Below, one piece after another: positions 53,826-64,000 of a stretch of 64,000 nucleotides of DNA (positions are counted from its first letter, which is position 1; each line of letters starts with the position of its first letter). The stretch covers positions 310,001 through 374,000 of the forward strand of contig NC_085110.1 of assembly GCF_030269925.1 (NCBI RefSeq). Reading direction: 5' to 3'. The position numbers and the translations under genes are program-made. Below the pieces are notes generated by a model. The model was not told where the DNA came from, did not search any database, and worked only from the letters and a program-made list of their open reading frames with translations. This stretch comes from Bombyx mori (taxonomy: Eukaryota; Arthropoda; Insecta; Lepidoptera; Bombycidae).

Positions 53826-54373
53826 CCAGCTTAACTAAGCGTTAATTTCTGTCACATATTCAAGCAACAATTAGATAGTTACGAATTGTATACATATACA
53901 TGTAGAATCTACAAAAGTCTAAACTCTGGTCATGCAAACAAGGCCATTAAGTGACTAGCGGCTTGGCGGACCGCTACTTTATTTTGTATCAAGGATAGAA
54001 CCATGAGGTCGAGGCGCATCTGCCTCAACGTTGTACTCCAACTTGATCACACTACACTGAGTATTTAATATCGTAGACTGAAATAAATATACTATAAGAA
54101 CAATAACCTTATTTATTTAATTATTTTTTTCGTTATAATTATGTTGCTCTGTAAAAACAAATTAATTTATTTTATTTGTTTCAAGTACATACTAATGAAA
54201 ATGAAAATGAAAAATTTTTATTGCTTCAACTTATAAATTAAACATAGAGGGTTTGGAATCTCCTTTTGAGCAAAATACTTGCTTGTTTAGGAAATACCGC
54301 TCTTCTATAGTCATTTACATAATATTTTATAAGAATAAGCAACAGAACAAATTTTATAATATAAATAAATTAA
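53826..54373. other. No gene or recognised element
   Basis: AT-rich. Confidence 0.4.
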
Positions 54374-54438
54374 TGTGTGTGTGTGCGTGTGCGTGTGCGT
54401 GTGTGTGTGTGCGTGTGCGTGAGTGCGTGCGCGCGCGC

Positions 54439-54503
<65 letters not shown>

Positions 54504-54527
54504 CGTGCATGCGCGTGGGTGTGTGTG
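54374..54527. repeat. (TG/CG)n microsatellite, about 154 bp
   Basis: Alternating TG with CG interruptions, a purine-pyrimidine tract able to adopt Z-DNA. It lies within 5 bp of the stop codon of the minus-strand LINE, in the position of that element's 3' tail. Confidence 0.9.
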
Positions 54528-54531
54528 ATTA

Positions 54532-55920
54532 TTATAACATCATTGCTTGAACAATGTTTTCAACATCCTTATAGCTTTTGGTTTTCAACCATTCAATAAC
54601 AGATTTTTTACAGTTAAAGGATGTCATCAGATAAATACTTAGTTCTTTGTTAAGTTTATTGTATATGTGTGATGATTGTTTGACAAACTGTCTCTTAGCA
54701 AATGTGGTTTTGACTGTAACAAGAGGCGTTACATCTTTCTTTCTACGATTTTTATTATTTGCTATCTCAGGGTCATAGCACATTTTTTGTGTATCCTTAG
54801 AACTAGTTGAAGAATATATAGTTTTCTTACGGTTAATAGCCCAGATGTAATGTATAGTTGTTCCGTTGGAAAACGATAAGGTTTGAAAAACATCACTTTA
54901 ATCAAAGACCGCTGGGCTCTTTCTAGTTCTAAAAGTTTTATTTTAGTGGCTCCTCCCCAAACTGACAAGCAATATCCTAAGACTGATTGTGCTAAAGTTA
55001 TATAAATTTCATTTAACAGTTTCTTTGTGGTTATATGACGCAGTGTTTTGAAGATCCATATCAATTTTCTTGTTCGATTCATTATTAGTTCTGAATGTAC
55101 ATGCCAAGATAGTCTCTGATCCAATATTATTCCTAAGTATTTTGTTTGTTGTACTTTATTAATTTTAGCGCATAAACAGCCTCGGTGGCGTGTTAAACAT
55201 TTATGAATTTTTATTTCAAAATCGTCTTTTGGCTGAGTACTGTCATATATAGAAAAGCAAATATAGTTGGTTTTTTCAGTATTAAGGGTGAGTAAATTGG
55301 TATTTAACCATGACGCTACCTTTACCAAACTATTTTCCGCTGACTTTTGAACACACTCCCACGTTTTCCCCGAAAATACTAAGACGATGTCATCGGCATA
55401 AGACAGAATGTGTCTTTCAGTTATGGCCATGCTAGTCAAGTCATTTATATATATGAGAAACAATGTCGGGCCGAGTACACTCCCTTGCGGCACTCCGAAT
55501 ATAATGTTTTGATCTAGACTAGTATATTTATCTATTTTGACACTTTGTTTGCGATCAGATAAATAATCTTTAAACAATAAGAGTGGCGAATCTCGTATTC
55601 CAATCTTTTTTAGTTTGTGCAAAAGTATTGGGATGGAAACAGTATCAAAGGCTTTTTTGAGGTCAAGAAAAACGGCAAGACATTTACCTCCCTTGTCCAG
55701 AGTTTCTGTAACAGAAGAAGTAAGTGCCAAGATTGCATCTTCCGTTGATAGACCTCGTCTAAAGCCAAACTGATACGGCGAAAGTAGTTGATACTTTTCG
55801 AGAAATTTAACCAACCGGATGTTCATTAGCTTTTCCAATATTTTTGAAACACAAGAAAGAACTGAGATTGGCCTGTAATTTGAAAGAATAGAACCGTCCC
55901 CACCCTTGTGTACTAAGTTA
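54532..55920 (-). mobile_element. Non-LTR retrotransposon, 5' truncated, one frameshift
   Basis: Second LINE lineage, distinct from the Jockey copies. Reading from 55915: YRPISVLSCVSKILEKLMNI, then QFGFRRGLSTEDAILAL, LDLKKAFDTVSIPILLHKLK, GVPQGSVLGPTLFLIYINDL and YADD. The frame breaks at an A6 run near 54782; a second frame (54783-54532) supplies the last 83 residues. Upstream of 55920 the coding similarity stops, so the endonuclease is lost. Clade is uncertain (CR1- or RTE-like). Confidence 0.75.
54762..55838 (-). pseudogene. Reverse transcriptase of the second LINE, main frame
   Basis: The open frame is 358 aa from the first Met; coding homology begins about 25 codons earlier. It carries the RT fingers, palm with YADD, and thumb, and ends prematurely after the A6 slip. 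It is not likely to make a working product without the endonuclease and the shifted C-terminus. Confidence 0.75.
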
Positions 55921-56004
55921 CTACTAATATGACATTAACCTCTAAATGTAAAAACAAAGAAACGATGAAGTTTATTGTTAGAGTAAATATATATTAATAT
56001 AAAC

Positions 56005-56426
56005 TAGAGGTCCCGCAGTAGTCGAAATTCGACTATAATTAATTGGAATTGTAAGTTTGTACACTATTATGATTGTATTTTATACTTCTATAATCACAAA
56101 TTTCGCCAAGACATATAACTATAACAAAATATTAACAAAGACAAACAATATTCAATCTATTCTCAATTTGACAACAGAAGTCAAGTACAAAAGTTTGACA
56201 ATAAATAGTATGCATGCGCGTGTGCATCAAATACATGGTATGTAGCGTGTGTAATGTTTTCTTTATTGATTTAATGTATCTTTTAGGCATTATTTAAAAA
56301 AAAAATTGCTTTGTGCACTTCTTCTCTATATTCTCTATAAGTGTCAAAAATTTCATACTCCTCCGTCCGCGCAATTTTCGTAAAAAGGGATACAAAGTTT
56401 TTGCTTCACGTATTAATATATAGATT
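56005..56426 (+). repeat. Non-autonomous retroelement (RTE/SINE-like)
   Basis: It starts 'aactagaggtcccgcagtag', a common head in insect short retroelements. It ends 'tcatactcctccgtccgcgc' plus an AT-rich 'attaatatatagat' tail. No coding. Confidence 0.5.
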
Positions 56427-57279
56427 AAGTTCATAAACTTACATTTGTTCATCTCTGTTACCGCTATTTTATTATTGACATTCCACATTAATTCGAACAG
56501 CTTCTCAAACAGCGCATGCGCGACAAAATTCACGCTACAGCAAGTCCACTTTCTTTACAATTAAATAAATTTAATAATCCGTACAGCCTCTTCGCATAGC
56601 CCATACGCAAATAACATTCAGGTAGATATTGGACCAAGGTATCATCCAAAGCCATCACTGGTTTGCATTATTAGTACGGAATTTTCAAACATCACACTTG
56701 AATTTCAGACCTCATTCAAGAAGCAATCCAAGTTTCTTTAGATCTTCAAAAGTAAAAAAGAACCTCTCTAGGGCGATTAAAAGCAAGCGCCCTCGAACTA
56801 ACGAGCCTTGCTTTGATGGATGGGCTCCCGAAGTATCCACTCCTGATGTGTCCTAACGATCATTACATCCAATTATACATCGCTCGTTCGCCACGTTGAT
56901 TTCGCACTCCCAATGTAGGTGGGGCCAATCGATAAATCTTCACTGACTCAAGACGTATAAAAAATGCCAGTAATTCTTTTAAATAAGCTGAGATCCCAAG
57001 GAGATGCTCGGTCGATCAAAGAAATGTATTTTTGAATTAAAGCTATTGTTTCTAATTTGCTTTGTCAGTCTTGTGTTTCGAATTTGGAATGGATTAGCCT
57101 CCATGTCCTTATAAATATATACGTATTGATGTTGCTAAGTGATTCGATTGGGAGGAGCATACTGATCATATTATTATTTAATTACTTTGCTCTTGACAAG
57201 CTGTAGAAGAATTGTTCCTGATGTGCTAGAAGCTTGAAACTTTAAACAACTAGAAGAGTGAAACATGCTGCGTGAGCCC
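56427..57279. other. No gene or recognised element
   Basis: AT-rich; open frames unconvincing. Confidence 0.4.
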
Positions 57280-58065
57280 CTGGTAGTGGGAAAGGGCAAG
57301 GCAAATGATGATGGAGGAATAAGCTTTTGTAATGAAGCACATATTATTTACTGTCCGTAGTACTGTCAGTGGTTCAGTAGGGGTTCAGACCGCGTGGCGC
57401 GCTACCAGCAGTCTAGCTGCCGTGGAGCGGTGATTTAACATAAAAGCGACCCATCACAAGAGGTCGCTGTGTATTGCATTGCAGCAAGCTGGTCTGTTCG
57501 GAGGGGGAGGTGACCTCTCTCTTCTGTGAAGGACACGGGGGACCTGAGGGGCAAGGTGGCGCAACGCACTTCCTCCGTTGCAGGGTCTTGCTTAACAGCA
57601 GTTCTACGGTACTGCTTTGGAAGAGTAGCCGGTTGGCGGTGTATCGAGTTTCAACCTGGAAAGCTAGTTCTGGGTCGAGCGGGGTATTACATGACACCAG
57701 TGGCACCGCCCGGGGGCCTGACGGACTGAGTCATCTACTATCACCTCGATGACTTCACCGGCCGTGTGTCTACTTACAGTGTCGACTTTAGTAATCTAAC
57801 TCTTCCGGGTTCTGGCTCGGGCGAAGATTGGACATTCAGGTGAGAGTGCAGGGGAGCCGTTCTATGGGTGGTCTCCTTCATTTCGGACATCCCACATACC
57901 CAACGCCCCCTCGGCGCGGTAACATCGTGGGAGGTTCGAAGTTTTAACAGTAGACAGCGGCTTGGCTCTGCTCTTGGCATTGCTGAAGTCCATGGGCGAA
58001 GGTAACCATTTACCATCAGGTGGCCCGTGTGCTCGTCTGCCTACAAGGGCAATAAAAAAAAATCC
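57280..58065 (+). repeat. GC-richer repeat ending in the 52.3-kb-family tail
   Basis: A 500-bp GC-richer body (57400-57770) is followed by 'agtagacagcggcttggc', 'gctgaagtccatgggcg', 'accatcaggtggcccgtg', 'gctcgtctgcctac' and an A-rich end. The tail matches the LINE tail reversed at 52262. The body is unknown; open frames in it look accidental. Confidence 0.45.
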
Positions 58066-59348
58066 TCGCACGTGCTAAAAATGTTATATAAATATTGGTT
58101 GGCTAACCGGACCTGCTTAAATTTAAACAATTTCATTGAGTTATTTCCGTGATCGTATATAGTTATAGTTCAAATAAAAATGTATTTATTGATTTTAAAA
58201 TGTTTTAATTTAAAATAAATCCAAAACACTAAATAATAATGAATACGCATGAAACCTTCGCGTTTGAAAACGAAACTCACCGTCGCCAGGAAAAGTAAGA
58301 GAGCTCGAACGTAAGCCGTTTGTGTGTATAAAAAACATAAAGTCATAGAATATTCCGCAGCAAACAACTTTGATGTTTCAAAGCGAATGTGCTCTTTGTA
58401 AAAATAAAAAAGAATTATGATTGGATGTAATCGTTCCGCTTCCTTTGAACCTTCCTCTTGTCACTTTTATTACGATCCCTCCTCGGAACATAGTGGAATT
58501 TAAATTGGCAGTAAAATCTAGTTTGGTGTCTGGCGAGGGCCACACCAAGAAACATTCCTTTCCTATTGGATGATCAGTCCAATACTTTGATGTATTTTCA
58601 TAATATTTATTTGAAGCACGATTTTTTGATCAAACTTTGAGCCGTTGAAGATTTGTTCTTATTTCATTGAAATAGTCATAGTCATAGAGGTCAGGCGGTG
58701 ACTTTTTAATTAGCTGCTGATTATGAAGAAGGTAGATGAGACACGACCGTCCACTTTATGGGTGGGTGGTAATCATTATTCATGAAAATTCCATGTAGCG
58801 AAAAGAAAAAAGTGTTTGTTCGTCACAATTACCCTCGTTTTGTTAGAAACTTCAGGACATCGGCACAAGTTCAGAACCCTCCTTCGTTGCACCGACAATC
58901 CGCAAAACTTTCGGACGATAACAAAAAAAAGATAAGAACTGTCCCGGATGACGAGATTGCCGAAATAAATAAAAAGGAAGACGCTTACAGAACGCTTGGT
59001 ACAGATAACTTTGTTTAAATTCGATTTACAGCCTTTGAGGGATCGGAAGATGGGAGGAAGGAAGTTTGAGGAATTACCTCCGCAGTAACTCTTTCAACGG
59101 ATGAAAACTTAGAAGGGTTTTAAGGAGCACCAAACTCTAATGTTCAGATCACTGCACAAATCGTAGCATGTAATCTGATTAACACGTGAATATGTAAACA
59201 GCCACCTTGCCTTGGCTCTACTACAGTAGCACTGACCATTATACTCGTAGTTTGATTTTTTTACAGTTAGCATTGTACACTTTTCATTCCTCAACATTCG
59301 TTAGGAGTGATATGCCTTGTATTAGAAAAAGAGAAACTAAGTTGGGAA
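58066..59348. other. No gene supported
   Basis: A 78-codon plus-strand open frame at 58782-59018 is Lys-rich, has no recognised motif, and is not called. Confidence 0.4.
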
Positions 59349-59553
59349 ACCAAACCCGCAAAATTATAATTTGCGTAATCATTGGTGGTAGGACCTCTCG
59401 TGAGTCCGCACGGGTAGGTAGCACCACCCCGCCTATTTCCGCCGTGAAGCAGTAATGCGTTTCGGTTTGAAGGGTGGGGTAGCCTTTGTAACTATACTCA
59501 GACCTTAGAACTTATATCTCGAGATGGGTGGCGCATTTACGTTGTAGATATCT
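59349..59553 (+). repeat. Bm1-type SINE, left part, split by a LINE
   Basis: It runs from 'caaacccgcaaaattat' through 'gtaggacctctcgtgag' to 'catttacgttgtagatatct', where the LINE begins. The right part resumes at 61342. Confidence 0.85.
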
Positions 59554-61341
59554 TTTTTTTTTTTTTTATGATTGAAAGTTTACTGGTGGCCCGAAGGCCT
59601 TTCCAGTTTCACCAGGACAGGTGGGCGAGCAAAGGCTCAGCCAAGAGGGGTGGGATTTGCTAACAACTGCCCGAGCGCCTCCGAAGGAGACCTAACAACT
59701 CAAGAGCAATTGTTTCGCGAATGAATCTACTACCGGATCGGAATCGCGACCCGCTGAGAAGATCCGGCGAGAAACTCAGCGGGCTGATGCATGGGTTAGG
59801 TTGCACGTCGACCTCTTTGTCGAGTTCGACGAGTACGGTTACCGGGGTCCCTAAGCCTGCCCCTAGTATTAGAGCTGAAGGCATCTAATGCAAAGGTTAT
59901 TGGATCTGATGGATCCGTAAGGACGTGTCTAGGGCGTCGACGGTGACTGGCTCCTGCATGATCAGGATTCGGGGAGTAGTCAGCGGCGGCAACGATAAGG
60001 CGATTATCATGACGCATAGCCTTATCGAAGTATCGTTCCGACGCTGACTTCATGTATTTCCGAATTGATTCGAGGCCCAGGTCGTCGTGTAGGTCAACGT
60101 TCCTCACGAACCACGGAGCCCCGACAGCTAACCTGCAAAAGCGGGATTGTAGGGATTGGAGGGTGTCTATGTGTGTGCGGGCCGCGTGAGCGAACACCAC
60201 ACTCGCGTAAGTCATGACGGGCCTTATGCAAGTTTTGTAAAGTGTCACCTTGTTCCGAAGGGACATTTTACTCCGCTTACAGATCATGGGGTAGAGTCTA
60301 CCGAGAATAAACGCGGCACGGTCACGGACTGATTTTATATGCGGGCGGAATGTCATCGATGCATCCAGGGTAACGCCCAGGTACTTGACCTTCCTGGCCC
60401 AGGGTATGGGTTGTCTAAAGAGAGTAATCGGGGGTGTGAGATTCCTCCTCCTAATCCGGGAGGAAATCCGTGTGGAGCTTCCCCTCTGAAATAGCACCGC
60501 AGTACTTTTCGCTGGGTTGATGTCTATGCGCCATTTTCGGAACCACTGTCCTAGGGCTAGGGCTGCGCTCTGAAGCTTCTTCGCGATTAGGGACTTATTT
60601 CTACTAGAATAGTAAACAGTCGTGTCGTCGGCGAATAAAGCTAAATGGGTCGGCGGCGACCGGGGAATATCGTTGACGAATAAGCTAAATAGGAGGGGTG
60701 AGAGGACAGAGCCTTGCGGGACTCCAGCTGTGAGAGGTCGTGAGGAGGAGCGGGTTCCCTCGACTCGATATCGAAAAGAGCGGTTCGACAAGAAGTCCCG
60801 TATGATGAGCACGAGACTATCCGGCACGCCCATGTTGAATAGTTTGAAAATCAAACCATTGTGCCAGACTTTGTCGAACGCTTTTGCGACGTCGAAGAAG
60901 AGAGCTCCCGTGTATAACGGTTTTGGTCGATTAAGCCCCACAAGAATGTGCTCCGTGAGGCGGTGCACCTGTTGAACGCATGAGTGATTTGTACGGAATC
61001 CGAATTGTTCATCGATAAGAATGCCCTTGGATGAGACGAAGTCTCTGAGGCGTTTGTAGAGCAGACGCTCATACAGTTTGCCTAGAGACATGAGGAGGCT
61101 AATCGGGCGGTAGCTCGTCGGATGATTTTTTGGTTTACCGGGTTTATGTATGCCGATAACGTCCGCTTCTTTCCACACCGCGGGAAAGATACAGTTCGCC
61201 ATAGCGGCATTGAAAATAGATGCCAACATCACGATGAGTTGGACGGGTAGAAGTTTAATAACGCGGTTGGATATACCGTCGGAACCGGGAGCCTTGCGAG
61301 GACGTAGGTCTTTGATCAAGTCTTTAACTTCCATCGGGGTG
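59554..61341 (-). mobile_element. Jockey-clade LINE inserted in a SINE, 5' truncated
   Basis: It is bounded by the 11-bp duplication TGTAGATATCT (59543-59553 and 61342-61352). The A tail appears as a T run at 59553-59567. It is 1.79 kb, carries the RT half of ORF2 and the 3' UTR hairpin (59750-59783), and is very similar to the copy at 47665-49447. Clean nested insertion dates it after the SINE. Confidence 0.88.
59796..61334 (-). CDS. LINE reverse transcriptase, N-truncated ORF2
   Basis: The 512-aa open frame has RKAPGSDGISNRVIKLLPVQ, SYRPISLLMSLGKLYERLL, EQFGFRTNHSC, VAKAFDKVWHNGL, GVPQGSVLSPLLFSLFVNDI, FADD and an Arg-rich C-terminus ending RRTRQRGRRAT. It lacks the endonuclease. It begins at the first Met, 7 nt inside the truncated 5' end. 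Confidence 0.78.
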   Translation of the reverse strand: MEVKDLIKDLRPRKAPGSDGISNRVIKLLPVQLIVMLASIFNAAMANCIFPAVWKEADVIGIHKPGKPKNHPTSYRPISLLMSLGKLYERLLYKRLRDFVSSKGILIDEQFGFRTNHSCVQQVHRLTEHILVGLNRPKPLYTGALFFDVAKAFDKVWHNGLIFKLFNMGVPDSLVLIIRDFLSNRSFRYRVEGTRSSSRPLTAGVPQGSVLSPLLFSLFVNDIPRSPPTHLALFADDTTVYYSSRNKSLIAKKLQSAALALGQWFRKWRIDINPAKSTAVLFQRGSSTRISSRIRRRNLTPPITLFRQPIPWARKVKYLGVTLDASMTFRPHIKSVRDRAAFILGRLYPMICKRSKMSLRNKVTLYKTCIRPVMTYASVVFAHAARTHIDTLQSLQSRFCRLAVGAPWFVRNVDLHDDLGLESIRKYMKSASERYFDKAMRHDNRLIVAAADYSPNPDHAGASHRRRPRHVLTDPSDPITFALDAFSSNTRGRLRDPGNRTRRTRQRGRRAT

Positions 61342-61427
61342 TGTAGATATCTATGGGCTGCAGTAACCGCTTAACACCGGGTGGGATGTGAGCTCGTCCA
61401 TCCATCTAAGCAATAAAAAAATAAAAA
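61342..61427 (+). repeat. Bm1-type SINE, right part
   Basis: It resumes with the duplicated TGTAGATATCT, then 'atgggctgcagtaacc', 'taacaccgggtgggatg', 'gagctcgtccatccatc' and an A-rich tail. Confidence 0.85.
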
Positions 61428-61524
61428 GGATGGATAATTCGAAGCTTGAAACATAACATAGAAATAGAATGTTAGTGTCGGTAATGTGTAATCTGAGTTG
61501 GGTTTGTATCTTTTTATAATTAAA

Positions 61525-61810
61525 CTAGCTGACCCGGCAGACTTCGTAGTGCCTCAATCGATAAATAAAAGACCTAAACTTTTAAAATAAACTTAAAACA
61601 AACAAAAGGAGTCCGTCCGACGGGGGACACATCAAAGGGAAAACAAAATTGTTATTTTTATTTAATTCCGAACATTTTCATATTTATCTACCTTTTAAAA
61701 CTTTTCTGGACTTCCACATATAATTCAAGACCAAAATTAGCCAAATCGGTCCAGCCTTTCTCGAGTTTTAGCGAGACTAACAAAGAGCAATTCATTTTTA
61801 TATATATAGA
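61525..61810 (+). repeat. RTE-like short interspersed element
   Basis: Begins CTAGCTGACCCGGCAGAC, carries an internal 'gacgggggacacatcaaagg' also seen in the 53.3-kb copy, and ends with the 'agcgagactaac' and AT-rich tail. Confidence 0.72.
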
Positions 61811-61989
61811 TTAGACAAAGTCTATTTTGTAGCATTCGTAGAATAACGTGTAAGACGTGTTATCAAGTAATGCATGAATTCGCCTTTTTCTAAACCTCAT
61901 ATACATGATATGTCACTAGAAGCATTGTTCCCCTAACTATTCGCTGGTAGCCTATGGACTGTTCCAGCTAAGCTATGATTGATAGATAA

Positions 61990-62125
61990 GCTTGCGGGAC
62001 TCAGGGACTTAACCTAAGAGAATTTGAGACACTGGCTCTAACAAGAGCAGTTCTTCGCAGAAGTTCTACCACCGGATCGCAACCCACTGAGAAGATCAGG
62101 CGAGAAACTCAGTGAGCAACTAAAA
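61990..62125 (-). mobile_element. Jockey-family LINE 3' UTR relic
   Basis: Reverse orientation: 'agttctaccaccggatcgc', 'aacccactgagaagatcagg', 'cgagaaactcagtgagc'. The hairpin arms are recognisable (about 62085-62118). No coding remains. Confidence 0.65.
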
Positions 62126-64000
62126 CTATGGTACGACCCAATAGCATCGTATGTATGTACTTATTTTTATTTATATTATAAGTATTTAACTATATTTTTA
62201 TATGCTTTTCGTTAACTGTGCAGTTGGGTAGCGAATAAAATGTTCAGGGTACCACCACGGTGCTCTGGTGTTGCCATTTAAATCGCTTCTCAATTTTCCT
62301 GACGCTGTAGCTAATACCCAAGTCAATTAAATGCAGTCACCCTCGACTCTTGACGTGTGTTGCGTTTTACTTCGAGACCTTTTACTATGTCATTTGATTA
62401 GATTAACATAATGCAAATATATTCTAGAAGATTCTTAGAAAATTTTATCATAGAAAAGAAACTCACATTTTTGAAATTTTCGACTTACTTTGGCATTCAA
62501 GTTATTTTTCTAAAACCACATCAACTTTCAAGAATTAAAGAAACAATATTAAAATTCAAAAGATTTTAAGCTGTTATAATCTAAAGAAAAGTTGTCACGC
62601 TGTGTTGATGAGAATAATTAATCATTCCAACTTTTTCATACTGACGTAAACGGTCCACGAAGCATTTCATCGCTGCCTTCAAAAATTGCTCGCTTGCTTT
62701 TATCATTTAAATTCGAAAATTCAGTACAATACAAAGGCGAAATCGTTTTGAAAGGAAAAATGTGACTAATTCAGTATAAAAAAGAATCAAGATTTCTGCA
62801 GTTTCCCTTTTAAGGAGCCACGGATTCTTCCTTGTTATTTCTGTAATGAGCGGCCGTCGGACTACCGGTGGCTGCCATCCATCATCTCGCGCGGATCTCC
62901 ACTGCGTTGCGGCGGGTATGATCCAAAGTTAATTTATTTTTGCCGGTTGTAGGGACGGCCGGCTTTGGAATTCGGAGCGGAAAATTAATGATGATGCATA
63001 CACGACCGCTTCGGAAATACTCTCCGTCGACATTTGTTTTGAGTAAAACAACGTTGGAAACTGGAACCTGAACAAACGAGACGCCCTTGTAAAACAGAAT
63101 CCAAAGGGAGATCGAACCTTCATTTACTCGCAGTGGATTAAATTAAATACGATCCAGTAATCAGGCTGAATGTAAGATGATTTAGAGGATGAGCGGGTAT
63201 TATCGTAGAATAGTTAGTAACGATGTAAGAATAGACTGTTATCGGCATCTGTATACGAATCTGTGATGGATCGACTACATGACGTTTGACAGTCATGCCG
63301 GATCAGGGCTGGGTTAGGTTCCACTGGTTCGGATCTCAGGTCTGAATAAAGAAATCTGTTACCGGTTGGTTTACGAAACCAATACGTGGTTCGGAAATGA
63401 CTGAATGATTCGGTTCCCTAATAAAAACCTTTTTCAATTTATAAGAAAAATCCCAACGGAATACTTATCTCCAGGAACACATAAATTACAAAGTAAAATA
63501 TTCATCGGTTACGTCTAAAAAGGGCCATAAACAAGATGATTTCATAACAAGACCGGAGAGGTCTAGAGGCCGAAATAAAAGCCTATCAGATAGGCATCGG
63601 GAGAATCAGCAGAACCGGCCGCCCGTAAAACTTGGCCCCTCGTAAAACAAATTTAATTCGTCGACAACATTAAGGGGCTTGATGACTGGAAATGATGACT
63701 TGACGGTTTGCTTTCTTATTTTGTTCTATCCTACTACTCCACCACATCGTTATGTGATGTACAGAAGTTAGCGGCTGTGGCACACGACTTACGATTGATT
63801 GAGATAAGCTTCTAGAAAACAGAATTAAATCATAATTTTGTTCCTTATGTTATTGTTCCTTATGTAATTAGTTGACATTTATAGATAGGTCAAGTCTGAA
63901 TTACATTATTCAATCAGATTGTTCAGTCAGACTATACTTTTCTTCTGAATCAATCTGAATTCATTCCGGATCCTGCATCATAAAATCAGCAGTATTACTG
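62126..64000. other. No gene or recognised element
   Basis: AT-rich with a small GC-richer patch at 62845-62970. Open frames are short and lack motifs. Confidence 0.45.

Noticed and set aside
54253..54528. Cys/Val-rich open frame
   Set aside because: It is the reading of a (TG)n microsatellite.
57474..57752. Overlapping open frames in GC-richer DNA
   Set aside because: They lie in a repeat body ending in a known LINE/SINE tail; frames overlap on both strands with no motif.
1..64000. CRISPR arrays, bacterial operons, tRNA or rRNA genes
   Set aside because: No regular spaced repeats, no cloverleaf found apart from tRNA-like SINE heads, and composition and splice structure are those of an insect nuclear genome.

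Overview
The window is nuclear DNA of a lepidopteran insect, most likely a silkworm (Bombyx) or close relative. It is AT-rich, intron-rich and dense with repeats. There are many copies of a tRNA-headed SINE of the silkworm Bm1 type, Jockey-clade LINEs, a Ty3/Gypsy LTR element, RTE-like tails and Helitron-like ends. The species call is inference from repeat content; no host rRNA or tRNA gene was seen.

Host gene (1.6-8.9 kb, minus strand, possible first exon near 26.7 kb). I assembled nine coding exons of a neuroligin-family cell-adhesion gene from splice signals and reading phase. All eight junctions keep frame and give about 546 residues: signal peptide, then a catalytically dead carboxylesterase-like domain. 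The last visible exon ends in phase 1 at a consensus donor, so the C-terminus and membrane segment lie left of the window. A GC-rich block at 26664-26729 ending in a perfect minus-strand donor is a candidate 5' non-coding exon. If so, intron 1 spans about 17.7 kb and hosts most repeats between 9 and 26.6 kb.

Repeats. At 14808-20107 lies a complete, apparently intact Jockey-clade LINE: structured 5' UTR, gag-like ORF1, endonuclease/reverse-transcriptase ORF2, conserved 3' hairpin, poly(A) and a 14-bp target duplication with one mismatch. Its 5' UTR holds four tandem two-hairpin modules whose stems differ in sequence but keep pairing. Two 5'-truncated relatives (47.7-49.4 and 59.6-61.3 kb) have 5' ends within 3 nt of each other, and one sits inside a SINE. 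Shorter 3' pieces lie at 10.9, 29.3 and 62.0 kb.

At 39683-46609, bounded by a 4-bp duplication (GTCT), is a rearranged Gypsy insertion. A plus-strand LTR, leader and partial gag are joined head-on to a nearly complete minus-strand copy with a 1706-aa gag-pol ORF, and the last 15 nt of an LTR close the right edge. The RNase H domain of that ORF lacks its first catalytic aspartate.

The rest (roughly 20.7-39 kb, 50-52 kb, 56.4-59.3 kb and 62-64 kb) has no convincing host coding sequence. It holds SINE and LINE relics, microsatellites and some inverted repeats, the best a perfect 48-bp-arm palindrome at 22760-22877.
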